Below are positions 9,816 to 21,780 of a stretch of DNA of 64,000 nucleotides, piece by piece. A program made the position numbers and the translations under genes. The stretch comes from Ambrosia x helenae (taxonomy: Eukaryota > Streptophyta > Magnoliopsida > Asterales > Asteraceae), in the NCBI GenBank assembly GCA_030844895.1, contig CM061225.1:100640688-100704687 (forward strand), read 5' to 3'. Numbering within the stretch: position 1 is the stretch's first letter; every line of letters begins with the position of its first letter. The notes under the pieces are model-generated. The model had not been told where the DNA came from. It saw nothing but the letters and a program-made list of their open reading frames with translations, and did not search any database.

Positions 9816-11455
9816 TTTCACACAAGGTGAACAAAGTGCTGCTAATTAGGCACCACTCGTGTGGTTCACATGCTTAAGGTTAGGTTTAATATTGTTGTAA
9901 ATTCGACTAGTTTGGGGCATCACTCACAGTTGTTTGAGGTTGAGACAATGTGACATAGTGTTATGTCTGTTTATTTGAACTATGATAGCGTAACTGTTGT
10001 AGTTTTGTTCCTACTAAATGTATTAATGATATGTTGTTGGCAAGTTTGACATTGGATGATAAGGGGCGTCTATTGGTTTAAATATCGTCTATGCTGTTGA
10101 CTTGCACAACTTCCCGGTACATGTTAATATTAGTTAGCACATGTTAATTAAGTGGCCATGTTCTTTATTGTGGTTCAATCCACTATTAGTTAGCCTATGT
10201 TAGTTAAGCGTATTGGTCCAAAACTCCAGATCCTGTAGCTTCAATATCTGGTCTACATCCTCTTGATCTCGACAAGCATATCACCCAAACATTATTTGAT
10301 TGTATTCTTCGAGTTTTGGAAATTCTAACAAACTTGAGTTTGTTGAGTTGAGGATTTTTATGATTTAGCACAGCTGCACAGGAGTAAAAGATGTCAGGTA
10401 AATTCTTATTAAATTTATTAGATTATGTTGTTTTCTTACTGTTGTTGATTTAGTTTGGGTTTTTTTTGGAAGGCCTTTTGATCTGTTCAATGCTTGATAT
10501 TACTGATTTGGGGCTGGCTTCAGCACTTGCATTTTTGTTACAGTTGGTTTCGATGGTGTCATGGGAGACTGCGCGTAGCTGTTATTATTAGTTTTTTTGT
10601 TTTACAAGGATAAGTGGATATTTGTCGTCTCACAAATAATTTGACAGAAATTTTACTTTAGTCAGTGACAACTGACAAGGTTCAAAAGTGTCATGGTCTA
10701 GAACATACTGAGAACTGCAAGAGCATTCCCATTCGCATCTGCGATACATTCACCTGCTACCTCAAAATTATAGGGAAAAATGGGGTATTCTGCATCTTCT
10801 CTGCAATGATTTGCATCTTCTGCTTCTTACTCTCACCGTTTCCTCGCAAAGAAGCATGGATTTGGATCTTCACAATCGCCAAAACCTTGGTACACAAATG
10901 AGTCAAAAAGATCAAGCAACATTGCTATATTCTCGTTATCACTAATGCAAGCTAACTGTGAGTACACTTACAACTGAACTTTTTTCTGAACCACATTCCG
11001 TTTCTCTTTCTTAATTGCATTTATCATTTTTTATGTGTTTATCAGTTTTAACTTTTAATCATGGTTTGAAGTTAGGTACAAAATGTCCATACAATGTTTT
11101 CCATTCCTCTGTCTCCTCGCCGATATCTTTCTTGTCAGATTCTATTTTTTTATTAGCTGTCTATCTTCTTACCTGTCATAAAACACTAATTAAGAACCTG
11201 CACATTTGATATATACATGGGCTAACCACAAATGGACACAAGCATAACTAGTTGAGTTACCTTGTAGGACATGTGACGAATGTGCAATGATCAGCATCCT
11301 AACCTTACTGAGGGTGTTGATGCGAAAAACATGTGGTTCGTGGTAACTGCAGAAGCAATGTCTAAGTCGAAGGCACTAACGATTCCTACAGTATTATTTT
11401 AATAACAATTATTTTCAGCTTCTGTAGTCAATTATGATTCCTTTAACATTATTTA
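9816..11455. other. Downstream of PSF3, no gene recognised
   Basis: Contains the probable PSF3 3' UTR (to about 10040), then AT-rich sequence. A short ORF at 10665-10901 has no recognised domain, promoter or splice context and is not called. No inverted repeat with TSD was found. Confidence 0.4.
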
Positions 11456-11463
11456 TATTTAGA

Positions 11464-11972
11464 CTAAGCAGTTAATGTCGGAAAATATCGGTTATCGGTC
11501 GAGGACCGATATTTGATATATCGGTTTTCGCGGTGAGATATCGGTGGGATATCGGTAATTTTTATATAATGCAATATCTATATATATAGAAGTTTAACAC
11601 TAACAATTAAATATAATCTCTTACAATTAACAAATTGACCTCTTGCAACATGCAAAACAATAACAATTGTAGCAAGTGGGAACTTATGAAGACTTTAAAC
11701 ACTAATATTTAACACTAACAATAAAGAATTAAGACTTAAAACACTAACAACATCAATAAGAAGCAAGACAAATAGAAGAACTAATAAGAAAGATATGATA
11801 TCGGGAATATCGGTGATATATCGGTAAGATATCGGTCAAATATCGGTTAATATCACCGATAATATCGGTACAAAATATCGGTCAAAATATCGGTATCAGT
11901 ATATCGGTTGATGACCGATAACTGATATATCGGACCGATATAGCGGATATATCGGCGATATTAACTGCTTAG
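11464..11972. mobile_element. hAT MITE with ATATCGG subterminal repeats, 8-bp TSD
   Basis: TIRs CTAAGCAGTTAATGTCG and the complement of CGATATTAACTGCTTAG. Exact 8-bp TSD TATTTAGA (11456-11463, 11973-11980). Both ends carry many copies of ATATCGG/CCGATAT in both orientations, probable transposase-binding words; the centre is AT-rich and non-coding. Confidence 0.85.
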
Positions 11973-12419
11973 TATTTAGATCACATTTAAATAGAACTAA
12001 ATCATTGAAGTTTGTTTTAATATGTGATAAATTAGTTAAATAGCTATATGGAACATTAGAACTATAGTAAAAAACTAAAAAATCTGATTCAATGTAGAGA
12101 GTGCAATTTTTTTAAAAGTTTAAACACATGGTTGTAAATAAACAGATCATAAGATCTTTTGATTTTATAATATTGTTCAACTGAAAATATGTTGTTCAAG
12201 ATCATGTATGAGATATTGCAGAGGATGATCCAATCTTCTGTATGGAAAATTTCGTTAAGGTAGAACAATATCCTAAAACCAAATCGCCTGAGACATTTGA
12301 GTAGGAGCTTAAAGAGACGAAAGATCTCAATATTGACAGCCTTGTTTAAACATTCTATTGTTAAACCATGCTGTTCACTTAGACTAATAAGAGGTGCAAC
12401 AACTGCTGTCATTGGCTTC

Positions 12420-12570
12420 CAGACCCATGTATTTGTTTATTTGTTTGACGGCCACGAAAGTACCTAGCCCTAAATGGAGGGTCTCCTGTTTTCGAACCCA
12501 GGTCTCTCGTGTACCACTTTGTTGTGTGGAGTGAAAGCCCAACCAGTTGGTCTACAGTCGTTAAAAGTAT
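12420..12570 (-). repeat. tRNA-like SINE head
   Basis: On the minus strand a box-A-like stretch (GACCAACTGGTTGGGC) is followed about 50 nt later by a box-B-like GGGTTCGAAAAC. There is no cloverleaf pairing, so this is SINE-derived, not a tRNA gene. Confidence 0.45.
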
Positions 12571-12679
12571 GTATTTAGGACATGAAATATGAACACAGGA
12601 ACTACAAAAGTTTGATTATTTCCTAGAAACATGAAAAAGAAAAGACGCGAAATCCATATATAAACACTAAAAACTAGCT

Positions 12680-15600
12680 TCATAAGTCATTCATTTCCAC
12701 TTCATCGAGACGGCTACTTATCAGATTTGGTGAATAGCCTGATGTGATCAAACTAGTGCCCTCCACAGGCTTCCTTTGAGCAACCACATGTCTAAACCAC
12801 ACAAAAAAAAAAAAAAAAAAAAAAAAAATTGCCATAAGTTCATTACAATCACATAACAAGCAACACTAGTTTTTTCATATAGATACATTTCATTTTCACT
12901 CACCTCCTAGTCAACATATCGATATTGTGAAATCTGTCGAAGAGAGAACCAACGTCAATCATCACACCCGTCCTTTTCCTCTTCCTTCCCTCGCCAATTC
13001 CCAAATCAATCTGCAAATTAACATAGTTAAAAAAAAAATTACCAATGGAAAGACATGGATCAAAATAGTTAGATATATTCATCATTTATCTTTACCTTAG
13101 GAATAGTTTCGTCGTTGACAAACTCCAGCGTCGGGGTTGGATCCAAGTTAAGGTAAGGATACAAGTATACAAGAACTTTAGATTGGAATTTCTGAAACAA
13201 AAAAAGGTCATATTATCATAAACATTTATTGTATGTAGTTTAATAGAAAGAATAACTAGTAATCGGCAACGCGTGATCTACTTACCAACATGTCACTGTA
13301 GGAAAATTGTTGAGACATTGATTCCTTGTCCTCAATGACATTGTCCAAACTCATTTTCAAGGGGATTGTATCAACGATAGGGAATTCTATAAAAACACGG
13401 TAGTCCCTGACCTACACAAGAATTATATATACTAACTCGTTCTGAAATCGCATTTGATCAAAATGGCTTTACAGACAGTTTATATCTATGGCTTTTAGTT
13501 GTCTACTTGTCTATTGTCTTATTACATTACTTTCTAGTTTTGTATGCATAGTAGGGTCAGTCTGCTATCTATATGTGAACTACTAACCTCACAAAGAATG
13601 GTTCCATTCACATACTTCAACGGCATGTCTTGTAAAACGCCAGTGGGTATGCGCCCACACTGGATATCCTGTTACAAAAGTACATAAAGTTTCACTTGGT
13701 TAATCAAAATCCAACTGCAATATAGAAATATTGAACTTGTAAAAGTGTACTATGAAGATTGAGTGGTTAAACTTGTAATGAAGTGTATACTAACAGTCAA
13801 AATTAAGTCTGTCTCTTGACAATAGGGAACTAAGGTCTCTGGAACATCATGGAAGATCTGCAAAATTTTAACAATACACATAATAACTTCGTTGACGAAT
13901 ATATATAGGGGAAAGTTAATTTGAGAACACTTATATTTCGTGCGAACCGTGAGAACGGCATCTAAAACCATTCAAATTCAAAATTTCTTTTTAAACTTAT
14001 CTTTATTACTAAAATACAATCTCAAAAACACAATTTACGCGTAAAAATTCGAACGTATACGAAAATAAATTGTTTTTACACATGTGTAAATTTACTGTTT
14101 ATGCATGTGTAAACTGTTTCATTTACACATGTGTAAAAAGTTAATTTGAAAGTGTTTTCGCATGAAAAGATGAATTATTTGGAAAGAAAATTCATTTATT
14201 AATATTGTATTTTGATTATAATGAGGTTTGTATTAAAAAAAAAATTGATTTTGATTGATTTTTTTACTTGTTCTCACGGTTCTCACAATATTTAGCGTTC
14301 CCAAGATAACCCTCCCCTATATATATATATATATAGGGTGGGGTTAGGATACAAAAGGTGTGTTTTGTGAGAAGGGTGAGAAATAATTGTGTTCGTTGGA
14401 TCATATAGATGAATGGATGAGATTAAAAGAATTGCAAACTTGTAAATTGTGTGATAATATTATTAATTAAATGTATGTTGTGAGGGTATAAAGGTAAAAA
14501 AGCATTTGATTTAAATAAATACTATCATTAAATAAATATAACTACACCATGATATTTTAGGAATTCTTGAGATTCCTTCCAAAAAAGTCAAAAACAAATT
14601 GAATAATGAGAAATAGATACAGAACAAGGTTTAATGTCTTCTCTTTTCTCTAGAAGATAATTTCGATGAGAAGCAACAGAGGAACCTTCATCTTGCCATT
14701 TTTTTCTTTTTGTATGTAATATGATAATTGGATTCATCATCTTGCCTTTTGTTTTTCTTTTTGTATGTAATGCATACTATGATGTATTTTGTGATTATCC
14801 TAACAGTGTTAAAACACAATGTAAAACCCCATGTAAAACATGATGGGTTTATATTTAACCAATAGCATTAAAACACAATGGGTTAAATGTTTAGCAACTA
14901 GTGTTAAAACACAAATAGGTTGGTGCTTATGTGTTCAGATGAGTTTTATATTTATCCAATATTGTTAAAACACAGTGTAAAACTCAATGTAAAGCACAAT
15001 GGGTTTTATGTTTAAACAATAGTGTTAGAACACAAATGGGGTTTGTGTTCGGATGTGTTTTATGTCCAACACAGTCAAAACACACTGATGTTAGAACACA
15101 AATGGGGTTTGTAAATTTGAATTAATTATCCCTAAAATTACTCTTAAATTAATAAAAGATTTAAATTTATTAGGATAATTATTTGAGTACATTTACTTAT
15201 TTATCCTTCACCTTGGTGCCACGTGTCACTGTAAGATTCCTTCTTACAGTTCTCACAATATAATGTTTTTGTATGGGAACCCTTATCTATATATATATAT
15301 ATATATATATATAGGGGAAAGTTAATTTGAGAACACCTATATTTCGTGTGAACCGTGAGAACGGCATCTAAAACCATTCAAATTCCAAATTTCTTTTTAC
15401 ACTTGTCTTTATTATTAAAATTCCATCTCAAAAACACAAATTACGCGTAAAAATTCAAACGTATACGAAAGTAATTTATTTTTACACATGTGTAAATTTA
15501 CTGTTTATACATGTGTAAACTGTTTCATTTACACATGTGTAAAAAGTTAATTTGAAAGTGTTTTTGCAAGAAAAGATGAATTATTTGGAAAGAAAATTCA

Positions 15601-15718
15601 TTTATTAATGTTGTATTTTGATAATAATGAGGTTTGTATTAAAAAAATTTGATTTTGATTGATTTTTTTACTTGTTCTCACGGTTCTCACAATATTTAGC
15701 GTTCTCAAGATAACCCTC

Positions 15719-15779
<61 letters not shown>

Positions 15780-18700
15780 CTTAAAAACAAAATTATGACA
15801 CAAGTATCCCCAAACAAGAGGCTGCATTTTGATTACATTGCTTACCTCTTCGGTATCTCCAAATGTGAAGCCATCCTCAAACAAATTTAATGAGAAAGAA
15901 GGTCCAAGTGCTGCAAGGTAGAAGAAATATTAAACACAAAGAGCTCATCATGTTTTTAAAAATAAAAAATGTTACAATACCTTCCAGCTGTTCAAGTGTT
16001 GATTTGAATAAAGCAAGTGATTTGGCCTTAGCAGATGAAGTATGCATGGTAGGATTACCCTGCAAAAGAAGTAATGTTAACTATTCACTCATGAATTGAA
16101 TTGCATGATTGGACTTGAAAACAAGATTACTTTACTTCAAGATATGGTCATCATTTGTTGTTAAAACTAAACATTAAAGACAATGGGCCATGAAATTATG
16201 GTAACAAGATTGTTAGTAGATGGCATCTTAGAGGGTGTGTAGACAGTAGAGTGAGCGACTGCATAGGGCCCTTTCTTTTCTCGTCTAGATACGGTATGTC
16301 TATTAATATATAGAAACCAATTATAAAGTTAGTAGTAACTTCATGTTCAAGAGGGGGCCTAAAATTATAAGTTTCTATTTTAAGGGGCCCATTTTTGTAA
16401 GCCAACATGACCTCTGAAGTTTATCTAAGTAACGACCTTAAATTTTGACTTATCTTCGCTAATATATACTATTACTGGCTCTAAGGACAAACGAATACAT
16501 GCACAATTACAAGAAACAAAAAATGACATGTGTGAATCTTTTCATGGGATAGAGTGGGCTCTGACCCCTAGTTTTTTTTCGAAGCGTATGTTTTACCGAA
16601 AAAATCCAAAACAATTATATGTATTGAGGGCCCCCTAAATGAACAACAATTATATGCCAAGGGAGAATTATACGTTTTGTGCTTTATGTTTACCTTAAAT
16701 AACACTGTGTGTCCTTTATCTTTAAAATTATCCAATATATTGGTTATTTTAAATTATATATTATTCCTTTAATGGTTCTAATAATTATTTAAAATACACT
16801 TATAACTCTAAAAATTCTAAAAAGTTTACAAAAGATTATTTACATCCCAAATTTCATTATTTGTAATTTTACTTTCAGAAAATATGCTTTTAAATATACT
16901 TATTATATTTTTTTAATTCATAATTAATTCATTATAAATCCGATTTGAGTGATTCAAAAGCCCAAAATTTTTATAAAAAACTTTCTATCATATTTAGCCC
17001 ATGTAAAAATTATTATTTTATAATATACAATATTGAATTATTTTTAAGCATTTTAAATCTAGTAATTAATTATTTAGAAAAATAAATATGTTTATATTAA
17101 ATGAAAATAGAAAATACTTTAAAAAACTATTTTCCAACTTTATAAACTAGTATATGGGTAAACGTTAATAATTTTTATTTAATTAATATAAAAATTTTAA
17201 AATTATAATTTTTATATCAGTAACAATTTGTTTCTAATAAAATTATATTTTATAATAATTACACTAATTAAATGAAAATTATTGCCATTTTACCCATATA
17301 CTAATGTATAAAGTTGGAAAATAATTTTCTAAAGTATTTCCATTTTTCTTTTAATATATAATAAATTTATTTTCCTTATTAATGAATAACTTAATTTAAA
17401 ATTCTTAAATATACTAAAATATATTCTGAAATAATAATTTTTATAGGGGCTAAATATGATAGATAAAATTTTATAATTTTTTTTTTTTGGCTTTTGAATA
17501 ACTCAAATTGGATTTATAATGAATTAATTATGAATTAAAAAAGAAAATATATTACATATATGTAAAAACATATTTTCCAAAAGTAAAAATACAAATAATG
17601 AAATTTGGGATGTAAATGAGTTTTTGTAAAATTTATAGAATTTTTGGAGTTGTAAATAATAATTACTAGAATAATTAAATGAAAAATATATAGTTAAAGA
17701 TAACCAAGATATTGGATGGGGTTAGTGTAAAAGACTTGTGGTGTGCAAAAGTTTCAAATAAAGGACACATGGTGTAATTCTTAAAGGTAAAGAACACACG
17801 GTGCAAGGTGAGGTAAACATAAAGGACAAAACGTGTAATTCTCCCTAACTTTTTTTTTTTTTAATCTTTTGATGATTAAGAGAAGTTTTCATAGTTTCTA
17901 GTTAATTTTTGGAACTTGTTTTGATTTTAGGTGTTCCATTAGGTGAACTAGCGGATGGGGTACATTTCTCAAAGTTCACGATGAGTCACTTAACAACAAT
18001 GGCGGATCTTGAACGTAAATCCTGGTAGGGTCGGGCTTAATCTGGTAGGACCGGACTCAATACATATAAATTTTTTTGAAAATTTTCGGTAAAATTCACA
18101 CTACGAAGCGAAAAGACTGAGTGGGTCGGGGCCTGGTCGGGCCCTTATAAAGATCCGTCATTGGTTAACAGGCATTGGGTTTTCAACTTAAATACTATTC
18201 GCATCCGCTATTTCAAATAGCAAATCACCTAGACTAAAAAAATAAAAATAAAAAAATGACTAGAAACCATGAAAACTTCTCCAAAACACCTAAAGATAAG
18301 AAAAGCTACGTTTTTAGGTCCAACCTGCACAAATTCTGGCCATACCAAAATTGGGCCTATAAAACCAATTACTCCATATATGTAATCATCACTATCTAAG
18401 TTACAACCAAAAAGTTAACTTTTACTGAAGGATAGTTTCTCACGGACCATCACGGATGGTTACTACCTCCACGGATGGATTAATATGCTTGTTCATATCT
18501 GGGGAAAATATCCATGTACACAAAATTAATTTGTTTTTTAGCAATTTTAAAAGCCAATTAATACGAATGTAACGTCATATGTTGACCAAAATTCTCGAAG
18601 AAAGATGTAAACACATTAACATGCCGTGTTATGATGTTAATAATCTCTTTTTCTAAAGAAAAAGCCTTATTTTCGCTATTTTTGTTTGACCATTAATGTA

Positions 18701-19894
18701 TAAATGTGAATATTTACATTTCCGTTACTAAATAAATAAGGAAAAATGGAAATAAATAATCCCAACTATTCACTATTGGCCAATAACAGTCCCAACTACG
18801 AAAATCACCAATATTGGTCCCAACTTTCGACATATTGGAAACCAACGGACCCAAAGTGTGATGCTGACGTGGCATGCCACGTAGGATCATTTTGCCACGT
18901 GGCATGCCACATAGGATGCCACATAGGATTATTTTGCCACGTGGCATGCCACGTAGGATGCCACGTAGGATCATCTTGCCACCTAAGCATGCCACGTCAG
19001 CATCACACTAACGGAGTTAGCCTCCGTTAGTTTGGGTCCGTTGGTTTCCAATATGTCGAAAGTTCGGACCAATATTGGTGATTTTCGTAGTTGGGACTGT
19101 TATTGGCCAATAGTAAATAGTTGGGATTATTTATTTCCATTATTCCAATAAATAAATATTTATGTCCGCAAGTGACATCTTGCGGTATGGTACATCCCTT
19201 CTATCCATGAGGGGAATGCTCATATCCGATTATGAGCCGCTCTAAAAAACAAATTATAAAAGAACTAATATATGCAATAAGTGCAAGCATTTAATCACAA
19301 ACTAGTTTATCATGCATAAATAATCTTGAAGATCTTTTTATCTTGTCCCTATAGGATAATAAAACATTCCAAATTTATAACATTTTGTGAAGGCTTATTG
19401 TATAGTGACACTACTACGAATCACTAATATAGGAGTGATCATCAAACCTGCAAGCTTATCATCCATCAATGAAGAGATGTCATGCATATAAAACTCACTC
19501 GATCATCTCATACATGAAATAAATTGTTGAATAACACAAAACTATAAGTAAAAAAAGAGTATACAACAAATAAAAAGATTATAGTATGCATTGTTAAGAT
19601 GATGGTGTGCCTAATAATGACAAAACTATAAATAAAGAAGATGTGTAAGAAAAAAAAATAAACAAAAAGGAGAGAAAAATGTGATCAATCCATTAAAGTG
19701 ATTAAACATGATTCATACTCACAAAACTCAAAAGAGACCTGGTTTTGGTTTTGGTTATGAGCTTGAGTTGCATGTGCTCCATCACTATAAAAATCTTGAT
19801 CATGTTCATTGTTGTCTTGCTCTTCAACAACTGTAGTTTTTGGCTGAGGCCTATATCTCTTTCCCTTCTTTGAAATGGTGAATGAGACACCCAT
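12680..19894 (-). CDS. SPT20-type/PHL-like protein, short form
   Basis: Nine exons with GT-AG borders join in frame to 885 nt, 294 aa: 19739-19894, 15981-16059, 15846-15910, 13795-13857, 13588-13668, 13286-13411, 13096-13191, 12904-13010, 12680-12791. The start MGVSFTISKKGKRYRP matches the N-terminus of plant PHYTOCHROME-DEPENDENT LATE-FLOWERING (PHL), which has an SPT20 domain. Further matches in order: SFSLNLFEDGFTFGDTEE, IFHDVPETL, GRIPTGVLQDMPLKYVNGTI, DYRVF, LKMSLDNVIED, LYPYLNLDPTPTLEF and the basic GEGRKRKR. Full PHL exceeds 1000 aa; this gene stops at ...DEVEMNDL, so it lacks the long glutamine-rich C-terminus. SPT20 proteins act in SAGA-type coactivators; PHL acts in light-dependent flowering. 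A role for this short form is inference. Introns 1 and 3 hold many elements, but no exon is broken. Confidence 0.85.
13906..14319. mobile_element. TA-flanked MITE, copy 1 (intron)
   Basis: The TIR TAGGGGAAAGTTAATTTGAG pairs with the complement of GATAACCCTCCCCTA. Subterminal CGTGAGAAC/GTTCTCACGG is inverted. A near-identical copy is at 15312-15723. Insertion is next to TA runs, so the TSD is unreadable. Confidence 0.75.
14334..15285. mobile_element. Larger TA-flanked MITE between the two copies
   Basis: Starts TAGGGTGGGGTTAGGATACA and ends with the inverse of TAAGGGTTCCCATACAAAA. Subterminal GAGAAGGGTGAGAA / TTCTCACAATA. It contains TTAAAACACAATG words repeated about every 60 bp between 14800 and 15090. 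Related ends occur at 27491-28619 and 47997-48394. Confidence 0.65.
15312..15723. mobile_element. TA-flanked MITE, copy 2 (intron)
   Basis: Same orientation and nearly the same sequence as 13906-14319, including the three ACACATGTGTAAA palindromes in the middle. It is bounded by (TA)n on both sides; the (TA)n after it runs to 15776. Confidence 0.75.
16661..17845. mobile_element. Long-arm foldback element in intron 1
   Basis: Arms of roughly 550 bp are inverted: GGGAGAATTATACGTTTTGT at the left against the complement of ACAAAACGTGTAATTCTCCC at the right, continuing through GGTAAACATAAAGGACA and ATTTACATCCCAAATTTCAT. No TSD is readable. It resembles the 20098-21076 element in its GAGAATTA ends. 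Confidence 0.8.
17997..18163. mobile_element. Small hAT-like MITE
   Basis: TIRs CAATGGCGGATCTTGAA and the complement of AAAGATCCGTCATTG. Flanks CTTAACAA/GTTAACAG match at 6 of 8 bases. The interior is non-coding with two GGTCGGGC words. Confidence 0.6.
18740..19146. mobile_element. Mutator-like MITE with internal minisatellite
   Basis: Nearly the whole 407 bp folds on itself: GGAAAAATGGAAATAAATAA at left against the complement of TTATTTCCATTATTCC at right. The 9-bp TSD AATAAATAA is exact (18731-18739, 19147-19155), though low in complexity. The loop (18865-18985) is a minisatellite of GCCACGTGGCAT/GCCACGTAGGAT units. Confidence 0.8.
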
Positions 19895-20088
19895 TTCTGT
19901 TGAATTGAAAAAAAAGAGAAGAATGAATAAAGAGTGTGTCGATATTATTTTGATGTTAATTTTTCATTGAAGAGCATGCTCTCTTAGTCTTAAGTAAGGA
20001 GCACTCAATTTACAACATATTCTCCATTTAGTCTACCCACGTAGTAGTGTAAGTAATTAGCCATGTAAGAGCATTTACATCCCCTTCA
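19895..20088 (-). promoter_or_regulatory. Presumed 5' UTR/promoter of SPT20-like gene
   Basis: AT-rich sequence directly upstream of the ATG at 19894. No convincing TATA box was identified. The 9-bp-TSD foldback at 20098 begins about 200 bp upstream of the ATG. Confidence 0.35.
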
Positions 20089-20097
20089 TCATTTTTT

Positions 20098-21076
20098 GAG
20101 AGAATTACAAAGATTGTCCTATAATTATACTAGAAATTGCATGTTATGTCCATTATGGAAAATTTTCACTCATTCTGTCCTTTGTTTTCTCAATTTGCTA
20201 CACCCTCTGTCCTTTAGCCTAACTTAGTTAAAAAACTTGGTTAACTTTATTTTCTAAGTTTATACTTTTAGCCCCTATAGTTTTGATCAAACCCTTACCC
20301 TTGATTGACCGAATTCGACCACGGAAATTAACGAAATCACAGGGCTATTATAGAACATCAAATTCCAATCAAAACCATGAATAATAATCGTACTGACCTG
20401 ATCGTTTTCGAGGCTAAATCGAATGATTAAAATTGCGGCTGGTTGATCTTATTCTTCAAATTGCGAACGATTTGGTGGGTGTTCATGGTATATTTTTGCA
20501 CATAAACGGTCGACTAAGGCATAAGATGTTATAATAGGTTTCAATTTATGGTATAGAGGCTCGGTTTTGCAAGTGGGTTTTTAAACGTTTAAAGACCTTT
20601 ATTTTCTCAAATACATTTTTAGACGTTTATGGAATGTGCTAAACACCTTATGCCTTAATCGACCGTTTCTGTGCAAAAATATACCACAAACATCCATCAA
20701 ATCGTTCGCAATTTGAAGAACAAGATCAACCAGTCGTAATTTTAATCGATCGATTTAGCCTAAAAACGATCAGGTCAGTACGATTATTATACAGGATTTT
20801 GATAGAAATTTGATGTTCTATAATAGCCCTATGATGTCGTTAATTTCCGTGGTTGAATTCGAGGTCAATCAAGGGTTAGGGTTCGATCAAAACTATATGG
20901 GCTAAAAGTGTAAACTTAGAAAATAAAGTTAACCAAGTTTTTTTAACTAAGTTAGGCTAAAGGACATAGAGTGTAGCAAATTAAGAAAACAAAGGACAGA
21001 ATAAGTGAAAAATTTCCATAAAGGACAGAACATGCAATTTCTAGTATAATTAAAGGACAATCTTTGTAATTCTCTC
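20098..21076. mobile_element. Mutator-like foldback element, 9-bp TSD
   Basis: Arms of about 430 bp: GAGAGAATTACAAAGATTGT against the complement of ACAATCTTTGTAATTCTCTC, continuing through CTTTAGCCTAACTTAGTTAA and the TTAATTTCCGTGGT region. TSD TCATTTTTT is exact (20089-20097, 21077-21085). No ORF. Confidence 0.85.
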
Positions 21077-21609
21077 TCATTTTTTACTTTTTATTTTAAC
21101 TAAAAATCATACTTTTTAAAATTTATCTATCGTTTTAACAAACCTCTAACATCTCATCCATCATATTTACCTTTATCTTACTTACAAACACTTATTTTAT
21201 TATATTTCTCGTTAAAATACACTCACAATAATTTGATGTAGAGTGAATAGTAGCTAGGATAACAATTTTTCATAATACAGAGATGGAGTATAAAATGGTG
21301 GATGAGTTATAGTGTGTTTTTAGTAGGTTTTTTTAAATTTAAAGATGGGGAAGGGTTGGTGGGAAGGTTGTGAATGCTCTAATACCTTAACATTTTGGGT
21401 GATATTTTTAAAATTTTATTTTCTTTCTTTGTCTAACAAATTTCATATGAGTTTTTAGATGTGTCATAGGAAATAAGATTTCACGCATATTTTTTTGTTG
21501 GACTTTACATGTGATTATCTCTTTGTGTTTTATAGGTTGTTTTTAGTTGTATATCTTTTCCATTTTTACCATGTACTCTTCCCACCATCTCTGTGATACT
21601 GGTATCTTA

Positions 21610-21780
21610 ATTTTCCTGTTCTATTGTTGTTTTTGTTGTGGGATTTGGAGCCGAGGGTCTCTTTGAAAGCAACCTCTCTATTCTTAGAGAAGAGGTAAGA
21701 CTTGTCTACATCCCATTCTCCCTAGACCCTACCAATGGTTACTATTTGTAGGATTTACTGGGTATGGTTGTCGTTTAACA
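21610..21780 (+). repeat. SINE 3' part (Au-like)
   Basis: The order GAGCCGAGGGTCTCTTTGAA, AACCTCTCTA, CTACATCCCATTCTCCCTAG, ACCCTACC and a terminal ACTGGGTATGGTTGTCGTT follows the tail of plant Au-type SINEs. The tRNA-like head was not found. Confidence 0.5.

Noticed and set aside
10665..10901. Small ORF of 78 codons downstream of PSF3
   Set aside because: No recognised domain, and AT-rich surroundings without splice or promoter evidence.
20098..21076. MicroRNA precursor
   Set aside because: Arms of over 400 bp and an exact 9-bp TSD identify a foldback transposon. No short stem-loop with miRNA geometry stands out.
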